DNA from: Turbatrix aceti
Taxonomy: Eukaryota; Nematoda; Chromadorea; Rhabditida; Panagrolaimidae
DNA: 64,000 nt
Direction: 5' to 3'
NCBI GenBank assembly: GCA_963969345.1
Contig: OZ017768.1
Span: 1,612,001-1,676,000, forward strand
The translations under genes were made by a program, and so were the position numbers. A model generated the notes under the pieces. That model was given only the letters and a program-made list of their open reading frames with translations, did not search any database and was not told where the DNA came from. Position 1 is the stretch's first letter; each line of letters begins with the position of its first letter. This document shows, piece by piece, positions 1-13,200 of this stretch.

Positions 1-661
1 TCAGCAAAAAGGTTTTGAGGGACTACGGCAAGTGTGAAACCCGCCCGGAGTAGCACGGTGAAGCGATCGCATTCTCAAAGGATGTGACAGTATTTGTTTT
101 CATCCTAACTCGGATAGTAGAGGTGAGAACGATGTATACATATGTGCCTAGTCTGTCTAGTTTAGAGTATAACTTTTGCCACCAAACTAACGCCCCAATA
201 GTTTTTTCTAAAAAAATGTCGATTTTATTTAGTATGTCATGGGACAGAACGTACTAAAAATACACTATAATGCTTATAAATAAGAACTTTCTTTTGATGT
301 GGTCTTTTGCACCCACCACAAAATCGCAGCATTGCTTTTGCTTTTTTTTATCGAGGCCAGATGAGCGGCGATGAGCGATGAGTGACTGATGAGTCGAAAA
401 TGGCATGAAACAAAATTGCTTGTTTGTTTTGTTCTGTCTTTTTTTGTCTTTCCACGGAAAATTTTTCTAAAGCGGTGGGATTGTAACGGTAACCGTATAT
501 CGTAAATATTTATACCCAAACCTTAAAAAATTGAATTGAAGTCGTGAATTTTTTGGATTACATTCTTGCCGTTTACTTTTTATCTAAACTTTGTTTAAAA
601 AATGATTTTTTTCGTGTGCATAAGGCTGACCTGTAATCCCGCATACGAGAAATCTATTTTT
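1..661. other. AT-rich non-coding stretch
   Basis: No coding region, RNA gene or repeat boundary is supported here. Open frames are short, lack coherent composition and mostly begin at non-ATG codons. The first 120 bases are less AT-rich than the rest and could be the tail of something outside the window. Confidence 0.5.
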
Positions 662-706
662 ATCTTAAAATCGCTGTCAGACAAAAAATGACGATATCTA
701 ATGGGA
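662..706 (+). repeat. 45-bp direct repeat, copy 1
   Basis: This 45-bp stretch, beginning ATCTTAAAATCGCTG and ending TATCTAATGGGA, recurs without change at 2710-2754 in the same orientation. The two copies bracket the LTR-like remnant and the palindromic element. Its first 14 bases also occur at 1306-1319. It is far too long for a target-site duplication. Confidence 0.75.
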
Positions 707-782
707 TGATTGTCGCGAACGCGAGGCATCATGCCGATTCCCACTCGCATTTGCATATCCCTTATATTTTCTCTTCCCTATC

Positions 783-1335
783 TCCGGACCGTCAGTCGGC
801 CGGGTTTGTCCCTTTGTGTTGTAAGTGAATAAACCCTAACTCTAACCCCGACTCTTGACAACCAGTGGATACCTGCCCCCACATTTGGTGCATCGGCCAT
901 CTCGGTTTACGGTCACCCGCAGGCGCCGGGAATTCTACCACTACACCGACCCTACCGTCTCCGTCGTCACATCGCGACCACCTTCGCCCGAGCCCTGGCA
1001 AGCGAGGCACGCGGGCGATTAGAAGTTTTCATAAACCGCGGTAGAGCAGTAGCGGCCGTCCAGCAGGCGCGTGAACCATCAATAGCTAACTCAGTACGCA
1101 ATCCTTCAATCCAATCCCCAAGCGCGCGTTCAGTAGGCCATCCAGAGCGCAAACTTTCGGTCACACAACCGGCGAGCAAGGTTTCTGTTGTTCATCAGGC
1201 GCACAAACTTTCCGCAGTACAACGCACTTCAGTAGGCATTCCAGTAGCACAACCAGCGAGCAAGGCTTCAATAGGTATTCAAAAGCGCGTGATTCCAAAT
1301 GTTGAAATCTTAAAATCGCTAACATCATTTCGCTA
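783..1335 (+). mobile_element. Possible LTR-retrotransposon remnant
   Basis: This block is much more GC-rich than its surroundings. An AATAAA signal at about 828 is followed by a terminus-like CCCCCACA and then TTTGGTGCATCGGCC at about 878, which resembles the LTR-end plus primer-binding-site arrangement of BEL/Pao or Gypsy elements. One + frame then stays open to about 1330. It contains imperfect repeats (about 1170-1280, GCGAGCAAGG recurring) but no ATG. No protease or reverse transcriptase is visible. The assignment is an inference from layout only. Confidence 0.3.
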
Positions 1336-1343
1336 ACATTTAA

Positions 1344-2695
1344 GAGACAGTCCACGACAGGATTTCGGAATAAGGGGGAGAGCCCGACAAGGCTTTTTTA
1401 CAACTTAAAATGTTTTAAGCCAGAATTGTTCCCCACCCCTAAAAACCTCTAAATCGCCGATACACAGATTTTTAAACACATCGGATTCTGTAGTTTTGGC
1501 TTCTGGAAGTTTTTGACAAAAATCGATGCCACGAGCTTCGCTATAGTGGAAAAATGCTGAAAATTTTATGAGAGGGGTTTTGAGGGACGGGGAACACGAA
1601 GTCGTACTCAGATAATTTTTATCGTTACGGTAATTGCTGATTACCGTATAAAATGTGTGGTTTTTTGGTCACCACTGGCGGGGTTCTCCGAGGGGAGTAC
1701 ATTGTGATAGCACATCTTGTAGCCCGTGTTTCGGCGCTTCGAATGACGTAACACGCGAAAAAAAGGAGTGACCGGAAAGCGGTCATCCATGGGCTTTTAT
1801 AGCGCGCACTCAAGAAAACGCGCGCGATCAGCTTCTTTTTCTCTTCAAACAAGCTTGCGCGCGCAAAAAAGGAGTCATGTTCAAAAAAAGGCCCTGAAGC
1901 CAGTTTTTGTTTTGTACATCCACGGTCACTTTGGTAGGCTTTGGCATGTCCCAGATATAACTTTAAGCCACGTGCACCTTTTATCGGATCATTTTGCACA
2001 AAGTTACAACGTTTGAAAGTTTCATGTTTTTTTCAATGCCTGTGGCGATGCCCAATATTGTCAGATAAAAAGCCTGAAAAGCTAGAATCAATCTTTGGGA
2101 CATGCTAAAGTCTACCAAAGTGACCGCGAGCATAAAAAACAAAAATTGGCTTCAGGGCCTTTTTTTGAACATGACACCGTGAATGCGCGCGCACGCTCTT
2201 TTTTTTGTCACTTGAAGCGAAATTGTGCGCGTTTTCTTGAGTGCGCGCCATAAAAGCCCATGGATGACCGTTTTCCGGTCACTCCTTTTTTTCGTGTGTT
2301 ACGTCATTCGAAGCGCCGAAACACGGGCTACAATATATGCTATCACAATGTACTCCCCTCGGAGAACCCCGCCAGTGGTGACCAAAAAACCACACATTTT
2401 ATACGGTAATCAGCATTTACTGTAACGATAAAAAATATCTGAGTACGACTTCGTGTTCCCTGTCCCTCAAAACCCCTCTCATAAAATTTTCAGCGTTTTT
2501 CCTCTATAGCGAAGCTCGTGGCATCGATTTTTGTCAAAACCTTTCAGAAGCCAAAACTACAGAATCCGATGTGTTTAAAAATCTGTGCATCGGTGATTTA
2601 GAGGTTTTTAGGGATGGGGAACAATTCTGGCTTAAAACATTTGAAGTTGTAAAAAAGCCTTGTCGGCCGTCCGAAATCCTGTCGTGGACTGCCTC
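1344..2695. mobile_element. Long palindromic element flanked by TTAA
   Basis: Two near-identical inverted arms, about 1344-1960 and 2085-2695, are separated by a loop of about 120 bp. The outer ends read GAGACAGTCCACGACAGG and its complement, each next to TTAA (1340-1343 and 2696-2699). No transposase frame is present, so it is non-autonomous. TTAA flanks suggest a piggyBac-type or foldback origin, but the insertion chemistry is inferred. An internal motif (CGGATTCTG ... GGCTTCTGGAAG) is shared with the palindrome at 26535-27610. Confidence 0.75.
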
Positions 2696-2709
2696 TTAAA
2701 ATGTCTGAC

Positions 2710-2754
2710 ATCTTAAAATCGCTGTCAGACAAAAAATGACGATATCTAATGGGA
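2710..2754 (+). repeat. 45-bp direct repeat, copy 2
   Basis: Identical to 662-706. It begins 14 bases after the right end of the TTAA-flanked palindrome. Confidence 0.75.
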
Positions 2755-5700
2755 AGATGTCAAAAATCTGAGTGCCCGTTCATCACAAACATTCTTGCCA
2801 ACATAAATAGTTGTTTTTTAGGTCAGTTGCTTTTAGTCCTAAGGACTATAAATTTCCAAACCGACCCATTAATAGACCAAAAAACTTACTTTGCGTTGCC
2901 CAGACGAAGGAACCATTTAGATACTTCTATAAAACAAAGAGCGTAAAAAACATCTGAGTAGGCAGGCAGCCATAATCACTTAACCCATAAACATTCAATT
3001 TGTTTTAAAAGTTGATTTCTGTGTTGTCTCATTAGTTTGAACAGGGAGGGAAGCCCCATTTATTATTCCCCACTTCATCACTTTCTCTTCTTGCTTCTTT
3101 TTTTGCAGACATTACACTGCATTCTTATGTTTTTTTAACTCATTCCGGTGATTTTTGGTTGTCCGCACTTTTTTTGTTCGTGGTTAGTTGTAAATATAAG
3201 AGCAAAAGGGGTTCTAAATATTTAGATGTATTTTTTGAAGTTTGGTTGATTTGGTGAACATCAATGTTTTGTGTTAATTTTGTTCTTTGTAGTTTTTGGG
3301 CGCCAGAAAAGGTCAAATGAGTTATTAATTAATTAGAAATAAAAATGAGTATTTCGTTCATTGGTCAAAAAATAGGGAGTATATTTGTCCAACAAATAAA
3401 CGAAAAATTTCCAATAACATTTTTCTCCCTATATTTTTTTCAATAAATGACACATAAAATCAGTTTTATTTTTAGATACTATCTCAAAAAAAAGCGAGAT
3501 TTTGTATCCAACAATTATTTCCTTCTTTTACCTCTTTTTTCTTGCTGTTGTAGCCATTTTTGCTATTTTGAGCTCTTAAATGGTAGATGCCAATAGAATC
3601 CTGCTTTTTACTCGTACAACAACTGACTACTGCTAATAAGGATATTTGTGGTTGAATGCAGGTAATAAGCAGTATTGGCATTCACCTGATATGAATGCAG
3701 GACTCTTGTTTTTCACATGCGCATGGGTATGGACGACGCAGGATGGTAATATGTACGGTGTGTATTTTTCTGTTCTTTATTTTATACAAATACATACATA
3801 AATTTTACCTTGTTCAGAAAATGTTGCCATAATTTTATTTCGTGTAAAAAAATACATTTTTTAAATCAGATTCCTCACATTTTTACATTTTTGAAAATTC
3901 TTGTGTTAAATTTGTAAAAATGAGTGTTTGTGAGGGCTTTTGAATCCAAGTTCCATGTTTCAAGAATTTAGTTTGCCTTCAAATTTGTATTTATCGGAGT
4001 AAATGTTTGTCACGTAAATATTTTACTTTTATGCTAGCACACACCTAGGTTTGTACATAGATGCGTGTTTTAGGCGTCAGGTGTGGAAAAAAGGTACAAT
4101 TGTCTTTTTTTCACACATCTTACGACGACGTTGTTTCTGAGGTGAGGTGAGGTGAGGTCAATGATGTGACGCCGTCAAGTCGTTGTTGACCACGAATCAC
4201 GGAAAGAAAGGGAGCAAAAAAAGGATTTCGTTGCGTGTTTCGTGTTTCGTACACAACGTACGTGATTTGAGAGACTTGACTCCCGAATGCACAAATATGT
4301 ATTATAGCCTGTCTAAAAAAACATGCCCGCCCATGGCCGCGTAAATTTTTTAAGAGACCAGTTTACTACCCTTGTCTGAACAATGCCAACAAATTTTTGA
4401 TTTTTGAAGACATCAAAAGCGTAAGATTAAGACTTTTTTGGGATAAAAAAGTGGAAATGACTACAAAAATGCGAGAAAATGATGTTCATGAATTTCAGTC
4501 TTTTGACTTTGTACACTTTGACGTGAATGATGTTATTCTTTTTGATCATAAATCATCTATACAGATTCAAACAAGTAATTTATTATGTTTTTCGGCAGAA
4601 TGTGAAAAAAAGAAAGTTAGTCATACTAATGGATTTTCATGCAATGATTTATGACAGCTGGTCTTTGTGCTTTTTTTTCAAAGGCACGATCAACTTTTTT
4701 TCGCCCCCTTTTTTTTAATTATTTCTTTTCGAAATTGAATTTTAAAAAAGTTAGTTTTTTGACGATAGAATAAATATTTTTTTGAGTGCAACAATCAAAA
4801 CGTAATTTAGGGATTTTATCTCGAAATTATTTTACTCTTCACACAGATTTAGAAACCTATTTTTAGAACAAAATTTGTAGGCGAATCATCCTACAACACT
4901 TTTGTCGGCTTTAAAAGTCGAGTCCTTCATATTAAAAATGTTTATTTCAGCATGTAACACCACCAATCCCTAAAAATTCTCAACACGTACATACATACTT
5001 TTTTCCATGCATGTAATCCGAAAATTTCTCCTAGCAGATTTTTTTTAAGTGGTGTCAAAAATGATTTTTGACTTCTTATCGCGCATTTTGTCCCTTCCCT
5101 TGATACTTTTTTGGTCGCAACAGCAAATCGAGTCAAAATTTTTGATTTTATTTATTTAGAGTGCACGCACTCGTTTTTTTGTTAAAAAAGAATATTCAAT
5201 TTTTTTATGAATAGCCTTAAAAATTGCGCATCTTGATTATCTGAGCGTTGGCGGATTTTTTATTTCATCTTTCAGACCAAAAATGTGTGACGCATTTTTT
5301 TATGAATTTTAATTATTTTGTTTGATAGCGCATAAATTGGCGTGCTTCTTTGTTCCTTTGGGTTCGTTTGTATCACTTTTTTTTCTAGCTTTTGCTCGGT
5401 CCAAAAATAGCATTTTTTCAAATGGTAAAACACTAAAAATAGTATCCCCATCCCTTGTTTTTTGTATTGACACGCGATAGGAGTCAGTCATTACTGAGAC
5501 ATTCCTGTTTTGAGTATTTTTTTGGATACCCCAGAGGGTACGGCACGCGCATGTTCCAGACCACCCCTCAGCAAAAATACGCAGACAATCTGCGAGGAAG
5601 TTGACTTCTGTGTTTTCGGCTGTGAACGACTGCAAAAACCACAGCCGAATGTATTTTTTTGATCATAAAATGTGTTTTTTCCCTTTTCAACTTTTCTAAA

Positions 5701-6956
5701 GCATTGTTTTCTTTAAAAAAAGTCGTTTGGTTACGAGGAACTAACTGCACGCAAGGGGTGGCTACTTAAAAAAATTTGGCATACTAGGTTGTGCGTTTTT
5801 TGGTTTACATCACAAAAAAACAATGACAGCGTTCGGAATTTTTTAAATGCGTTTTTTATGCTGAAAAAAAATTGTAACGCTCAATTTTGTTTTTTTCATT
5901 GTTTTTTAGTTCGCAAACAAACATAAATAATTTTTAAATATGATATTTAAAATAAAACCATTTTGTTAAAAAAATAGACTTGTTTGAACAAATATTTTTA
6001 AACGTGTTCAAACAAAAAATTTAGAGTGACGAAATTTCTAAAAACTACTTTTTTGTTGTGAAAATTGATGAATTCTATTTATTGTCTATTTTTTGTCTAA
6101 TTGCATCGATTTTGAACACCCAAAGCGGGATCCAAAAACTTGATTTTATTTATTTATTTATTTATTTCACCATTACTCAGTGGTTAGTTATCATTAGACC
6201 AGATGTTAGGAGGCACAAATGACGTCTACGTAGGCCAAAAACTTGATATCAACGCCCAAAAATAACGGTTTTTGGTTTTCTGTTTATTTTTGCCAGTCCG
6301 ATACCAACGAATGTATTTCTGTACTTTCTGTGCAAAAAAATTGTAAATTACCCCATCATTTATCGCTTTCATTTGTTTTAGCTCTCATTGTTTTCCTTTT
6401 TTCGCCACGTCTGGGCATGTTTTAGCGCTTTTTAATTGTCAGTTTCTAGTTTATGGTTTTTTTTGTTGGCACAAAAATGGTAATTTGCAACTCTGCAAAA
6501 GGAATGGAAAATTTATTTTCCGTTGTTAGTTTTTTCTTTTTTTTTTTTGTTGGCAAGTAGCCGCGACTTTCTGATGACTTTTCAAGTGTCATGGATACTA
6601 ATTTTTGTTTTTGTAAATATCATTTTTTTTCTTACTTTGTGGATTGCCACGAGGAGATAATAACACACACAGGCATGAACTAATAAATGTGTATTATGAT
6701 TATACAAGACAGGAAATGTGTACGTTTTAGAAGAACGTGTTTTCTGTTGACGTCCAACAAAAAGGGCAGATTTCTGTTTCGTAGACAATAATTAGTCACG
6801 TTTTATTTTTTTTGTGTACACGCTTTGGATCATAAATGAGTGTTCCGTGGGTCGAAAAGTCAGAACATGGTTTTTTTATCTGACAAAATGAATGTTTTCG
6901 ACATTTAAAAAAAGTCTAGATGTAAATATTTTTTATTGAAATAGGTAATAAATACA
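2755..6956. other. Gene-free AT-rich stretch
   Basis: I find no supportable gene. The sequence is AT-rich with long T and A runs. Local features are a short GGTGA tandem (about 4139-4160) and a repeat tail at 6140-6235, annotated separately. Open frames up to about 108 codons are low-complexity and have no acceptor/donor context that would join them into a gene. Confidence 0.5.
6140..6235 (-). repeat. Retroelement 3' tail with TAAA/TTTA repeats
   Basis: On the - strand the sequence runs through CTAACCACTGAGTAATGGTG into a run of about six AAAT units. The same ACTGAGTAATGGTGAAATAAATAAA junction occurs at about 54731-54765 on +. A unique 3' end followed by a short tandem tail is typical of a SINE or RTE/CR1-type non-LTR retroelement terminus. 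The body was not identified. Confidence 0.5.
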
Positions 6957-6958
6957 TA

Positions 6959-8534
6959 CAGTAGCGCGCAAAAGTACAAGTGTGAACATTAATTTGTACC
7001 GTGCTCTGTTCAAACGTGTTGGTTGGGGCTCAAATTTTTTTTGGTAAACACCCTTGCGTCTAGCCTCAGCATTACCAAGTTTCAGACAGATTCGTTAAAA
7101 AATGGATTTTTGCGATATCGATTTGTACAGTGCGCGCAAGCAAAAGTCCAAGTGTAAGGTGCGTTTTCTGAAGCGAAGAAGCATTTCTTGAAGTATGATG
7201 GCGTTTATTGCGTTTATATATAGTATTTTGTATGTTTTATTGATTTGAAACGTATATTGCACGAGACATAGATTTTATCGGGAAAATGAAGATGACAAAA
7301 GGTCATTTCAAAGGTTTACTCCTCTAGGTTGGCTTCGAAGGCTCTGGACATCGGGAATTTAGTTTTATCCACCGTCCCAGTGCTTGAAGTGATAGCAGTA
7401 ATTGTCTGCACAATTCATAAACGCAGCCAACCCTCTATCGTTACAAACACGAACGATAAAAAGTTTTTTCTAATGTTGAGGTAGAACTTCGAGTTGGCTC
7501 AAGTTGATAAAAATGAAAATCGCAGGCAACGTGGATGTGATAAAATTAGCCCTGTGGTTCTAAGACAATGCCTACAAGTTGCCAAATACAAATGACAACC
7601 ACTTTCCGCTTATCCACCTGTTTCCGCAAAGAACGGGACGATAAACCTGTAACTCCGATAAACCCCAACATTGTGGTAGATGACAATTGGTCGGAAGAAG
7701 GTGGTAAGATATGGTTTTTTACTTTGAAAACGATCAACGTACCACTAAACACACAACAGAAACTGATTCACACTTTATTTATGGCTTCGGTAGAATTTTT
7801 GATAATGCTCAATTTTTCGATATTGACTTAAACTTGTGAAATATTTTAGCGTCTTCCACTTCTGTGGGGAAAAACATGTCACTGAGGAGAAATGTTATCA
7901 ATTATGTTTGGCAACTTGTAGGCATTGTTTTAGAACCACAGGACTAATTTTATCACCTCCCCGTTGCCTGCAATTTTCATTTTTATCAACTTGAGCCAAC
8001 TCGAAGTTCTACCTCAACATTAGAAAATTTTTTTTATTGTCCGTGTTTGTAACGACAGAGGGTTGGCTGTGTTTATAAATTGTGCAAACAGTTACTGCTA
8101 TCATTGCAAGCACTGGGACGGTGGATAAAACTAAATTCCCGATGTCCAGAGCCTTCGAAGCCAACCTAGAGGAGTAAACCTTTGAAATGACCTTTTGTCA
8201 TCTTCATTTTCCCGATAAAATCTATGTCTCGTGCAATATACGTTTCAAATCAATAAAACATACAAAATACTATATATAAACGCAATAAACGCCATCATAC
8301 TTCAAGAAATGCTTCTTCGCTTCAGAAAACGCACCTTACACTTGGACTTTTGCTTGCGCGCACTGTACAAATCGATATCGCAAAAATCCATTTTTTAACG
8401 AATCTGTCTGAAACTTGGCAATGCTGAGGCTAGACGCAAGGGTGTTTACCAAAAAAAATTTGAGCCCCAACCAACACGTTTGAACAGAGCACGGTACAAA
8501 TTAATGTTCACACTTGTACTTTTGCGCGCTACTG
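6959..8534. mobile_element. Tc1/mariner-type palindromic non-autonomous element
   Basis: Near-perfect inverted arms (about 6959-7590 and 7905-8534) surround a loop of about 310 bp. The ends read CAGTAGCGCGCAAAAGTAC and its complement and are flanked on both sides by TA (6957-6958 and 8535-8536). A CAGT terminus with TA duplication is the signature of Tc1/mariner elements. The loop has an 87-codon open frame in which I recognise no transposase motif, so mobility would depend on an enzyme supplied elsewhere. Confidence 0.8.
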
Positions 8535-8879
8535 TAGGTGTTGACTACATTTTTAATGTCGGATTAACTAACATGGGGTTTCTAAATATTTATTTAATAC
8601 TCAAAAAATGTGAGTTTACACGTTTTTAAGAGAACAAAATTTCTTATTTATTGCCCACTTTTTTTGTTTCTCGGCACTGAAACTTTCGATGATAAAACAG
8701 GGTATTGTTTGATGGGTGAAATGTTTCGCTAAACAAACGTGTAAAGCTGCCTTTGTTTCCAAAGTCGCCGCCAGATCGCCTTCGGACGCGGAGATCACAA
8801 ATTTGGTTTGCGTTATATTTAGTCATTTTTTGTTTAACGCCGATAAGATTTCTGCCATTACTTTTGATGGAAGTAGAAT

Positions 8880-9160
8880 TGGATTTTTTGATGCCAAAAT
8901 ATTACTTTTGCTAAAAGAAACATTTACAATTTGTCGCTGTTTTGTTACTTTTGGTTTTGAAGTTATCACTTTTCTATATTTTCGATGTTTCATTGTTTAC
9001 TTTTCTGAACTATTACATTACTTCTTCAAAAAAAGAACATGCCCATTTACTAAAAATGTTACTTTTTGCTTAGTAAAGTAACACATTTTATATTACTTTT
9101 GTCCGTGTAACATTCAAATTTCCAATTTATTTTTTACATTTGTTTAAAGTAAAACAATTT
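8880..9160 (+). repeat. Dispersed TTACTTTT repeat, degenerate copy
   Basis: The words TTACTTTTG, AAAGTAACA and CATTACTTTT recur here, as in introns of MARS1, ESF1 and UXS1. Unit boundaries are unclear and the copy is degenerate. It also keeps open the misleading 121-codon frame at 8716-9081. Confidence 0.5.
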
Positions 9161-10269
9161 TTATTTATTTTTTACCAAGTCTATTTTTTTTACTTCCTAC
9201 CAGAGCATTCTATAAGATTCTATGAACCATTTTTTTTCATTAAATGTCTAGTATTTACACAAAATAAAAATAACCTCTTTTCATTGTTGTCTGATAACAG
9301 TTCTTTTATACTTGACATTTGTATTTTTTATAGACCAAAAAAATTGTCTGATGTGAATTGTCTACAAACAAAGGGGATTCTTTATCCCTTTTATCAGTCC
9401 TTGTTAATGTTCAAAAAAAAACTTTTGAGCGGCTTAACCCTAACCCTAAGCCAAGCATCACCGTAGAAGCATCCACATCCATATCCTGGTACGCCTCTTG
9501 GCTTTCGAGCTTTAAAGCTGAGTCGGGGTCTCATTCGCGATAATTAATTACAACACTACCGTTGTTTGTTGGTGGTGAAGAGTTGGACAAAAATATTTAT
9601 CTAATGTGCCACTGATGTGCTCGTTGTCCGAAAACGCTTACACATACTTTTATTTTTTTTGCAAAGGGTTTTGTTTGTACACAAATGTTGGTTGGTTGGT
9701 TAATATGCGGCTTACTTATTTGCTTTTTTTGGTATTGGTGGGCTAAAATGTTGCCGCATGTGGTCAAATTATTCATCTAGTGATAGTTATTTTTTAGGTT
9801 CAAAAGTGCGCAATTTAGGGGTCCAAAAGACCTTTTAAAAACAATTTTCATCCAAAAATAAAACCTAAAAACCTAAAAAAACGTGCATCATTTTCTTTCA
9901 ATAATTTTCAACAAAAAAACCTAAAAAAAGCTGCATCCTTTTTTTGAAGAATTTTTATGTAGTATGTTCTATGTAAAAACTGAAATGACGATTATATTCA
10001 ACAAAACCAAATGAACGCATTTCTGTTCACTTGTACACGTTTTTTTGCAAAAATGAGTTTGATTACCTCAATTTAAAAAAACCGGGTCGAATAATTATCT
10101 AATTATTGCCAAATATTTATAAGCGTTCATGAAAACTTCTCGGAGTCAAAGCCTATGTTAGCCTGTACTGAATTCAGTTCAGTAGTTTTAACGTCGATGA
10201 TCTTTAATTTTTTTCACATTTTTACTTTAGACGGCTATAATAAAATATTTTTTTGTGGGGGATGTAAAG

Positions 10270-10299
10270 AGAAGTCTGTTGTCTTTTCAACAGACTTCT
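10270..10299. other. Perfect 12-bp hairpin followed by a T tract
   Basis: AGAAGTCTGTTG pairs completely with CAACAGACTTCT across a 6-base TCTTTT loop, and a T run follows directly. In bacteria this would read as a terminator. In an animal it could be a small RNA precursor, a pol III end, or a chance palindrome. No promoter or gene adjoins it. Confidence 0.4.
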
Positions 10300-13200
10300 T
10301 TTTTGATTAAATCTCGAGATCAGTGTTTTTAAAAGGTGTTTTAGAGATTTATTTATTAATTGAAGTCAAATAAGGTGAAGATATCCGGGTAAAAAATAAA
10401 ATACTAAAACAATTTTTTTCTATCTGATTTTGTTGAAGTGTACTTCAAGATTGGTTTTTTTGGCGCTAAAATTTTACTTTTGCTAACGTTATAGTTGTAT
10501 TCACTTTTTGCTTTTACAATGTCAAAGATCTTTGTCAAAATTTTTTTCTTACTTACATTAGTGCAAATAACCGCAATATCTCATAATTTTTTTATCGCCT
10601 AAAGGCAACTATGTACACATTTTTTTTCAAAAAATTGGTCTTTTGGACGACAACAGACAACATAATCGTTCCAAAATGCTAAACCAAGACACAGACTCCA
10701 AAAAGCTAAACTTGTCTTTTATAAATTAGACTTGTATAATTCTATGCATGTCACCGTGGATGATTATTCACTCATTAGTGTAACAAAAATACGAATAAAA
10801 AACACGCAATAATGAGTCAAGGCGCTAAAGTTAGACACGGAAGAAAATCCAATTTTTTGTTTTTCGTTTTTTATTTTTACAATTATTTATTTTTTGCTTG
10901 GAATCCATGACAATGAGTATAATTTATACCCCCTTCACGCCTGCCTGTTCTGTTGTGAATTTCAAATTGGTTTCAGTGCAATATCATTTTTGGTATCATT
11001 GATACGCTTTTTTTTACTCCGCGGTTTTTCTCTTTTTTTTCACACTCGTTTTTTTGTCAAAGAGAATAGAAAATGTATTTGTTTTATTTTTTCGCTTTTT
11101 AATTCTGTTTTTATCCTCTGTAAGCGGTAAATGCCATATCCATGCATTCACCTCATCGTAACAGGAGTACATATTGCTTTGTATGTATGGAGATGCACTT
11201 TGACGGCATTAACATGCTCCTTTTTTGTTACCTGTCGAGAAAAAAAGAAAAGATGATTGACAGTAAATTTATTCAATATTCATTCGCATTTGCTTCTTTT
11301 TTTTTGTTCGCGTTCGTTGAAAAAATTTGGCAAAATGTTTGTTCGGAATTAAAAAAAGTCTGTTTTCTTGTCCCCGGTGACTCATTAACTTATTAATTAG
11401 TATGTTCTGTTTCTCTGACATAACAGTAATTTACAGAAAACAAATTACGGCTTTATACTAGATACAATTATTATTTTTTTTAATAATAATTATTATTTGT
11501 GCAGCGCTTATGTGTTTATGTTGTACATTTACGGGGATAAAAAACTAATGTAAAATCTGTAAAGCTAACTCTGCCAGAAGATTGTATTTAAAGTCTTTGG
11601 CCGCGATATTCATGTTGAAGTATTTAGAAAATAGCTGTAGTACTAGGCATTATCGGTTTTTCCAAGGCTTCTTTGGCATTTGATGAGTGACCAATAGATG
11701 GGTTTCACTTCACCGTAAATATTTATCTTGGTCACTCAAAAAAAACGCTGATAAATCCGGACTTAAAACACACATTTTTAAATCTAAAAATGAATTAAGT
11801 ACAAACACCGAAGTCGATGCAAAGTGATCTCAATTTACATTTCATAGCCGCTAACATAAAAGTTACAGTGGTCAGTTTACATTTTTTATGTTTGTGTAAA
11901 ACAAAATTATGGCTTTGTGTATTTCTGACCCAAACAAAAATTATTCATTGATAACATTTTTTATTTTTGTTTGCAATACGAATGTTGTATAATATTTTTT
12001 TTCAAAAGTTTCCATTTTTTCTGTCTTGCTCACATTAGTCACGCCGAGAAAAAAATAATCCAGCATTTATGTGAGCATTTCTCCCGAGTCCGCCCCATTC
12101 TCACACCAGTCGACGATTATTTGTATTCGTAATAGATATTATTAATACTATTATTACTACAGCTTTTGAATCAAAGTACAACTTCTTTCCAGCCCAGCAT
12201 ATTTTGTACAAAATTTTTTCTCAAGTCGATGACAAAAGAACTTATTTTTGTTCTTTTCTATTTTTGTTTCGCGTCATGTGATAGGAACGAGTACTAGGTA
12301 TATTTATTTTATACGTCAGCTATATTTTCTTGATACTGTTTTGATTTGCAGACAAGGTAATGCGCTGTATGTACACCTATGTATATTTTTTTTTCGTGTT
12401 CGAACATTGTCTACTCCGTTTTGGATACATTTTTAATCCTGTAATAAAAGGTCGTCTGTCTGGGTATTTTTACATTTTTAGATAGAACTCAAACAAGGAA
12501 AAGGAAGAAGAAAAAAATTAATTTGAAACCATAGTACACATAAGCTGAGTTTAGATTGTAGTCATGTGCATGCATTCAAAAAGATTTCAATAGGAGAGCC
12601 TCGTTAAAGGTGCGCGCGCGAGGTGTGATGCTGATGTGTTTTTTGTTTTATTTTATTTTTGTTTTTCTTATTGTCAAGTTTTGTTTTTTCGATTCGATGA
12701 CATTTTGGGATATTGATGAAAATTTCAGATTTTATTGATTTGTCGTTTTTTTTGTTATTATGTAATTTTTTTTATATTTTTAAATCAAAATTTTTATTAA
12801 AAAAACAACTGTTTTGTTTGTCAAAAATGACGCACATTTTGTTTTCCTGCTTATTTTAAGCCTTGTCACACTATTTTTTTGCTTCAAAAAAACCTTGCTG
12901 AATCAGTCTTTGACCAATAACGAACACACACGCGTGCTTGTACGATTGTTGGTCAAAATATCCGGAAGTTAGTCAGTTTTCCACCCGTAAAAAGTTATGC
13001 ATTTTATTGCCATCGTTCGTTCAGTGCTTCTTTTTTCCGGGAACAAACTTTTTTCTTACGCACCGGTTGCACCGCCACCACACAAAAATGCCAAAAAAAA
13101 TTACTTCTGCTGAAATAAATCCGTTTGTTTACCTCGCACGTTTTCGATGATGTGAAGGTATACTAGATTTCTAAACACTTGCAGGTAAATTATGAAATAT

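Noticed and set aside
8716..9081. 121-codon + frame
   Set aside because: It is low-complexity Phe/Leu/Ile-rich and kept open by TTACTTTT repeats; the - strand is also open in its first part and no splice context is present.
9437..9452. CCCTAA units (also about 833 and 14472) as interstitial telomere
   Set aside because: Only two or so units at each place; too short to separate from chance or retroelement sequence.
10270..10299. Bacterial-type intrinsic terminator
   Set aside because: All genes here are intron-containing eukaryotic genes, so a bacterial terminator is not expected; kept only as a hairpin.
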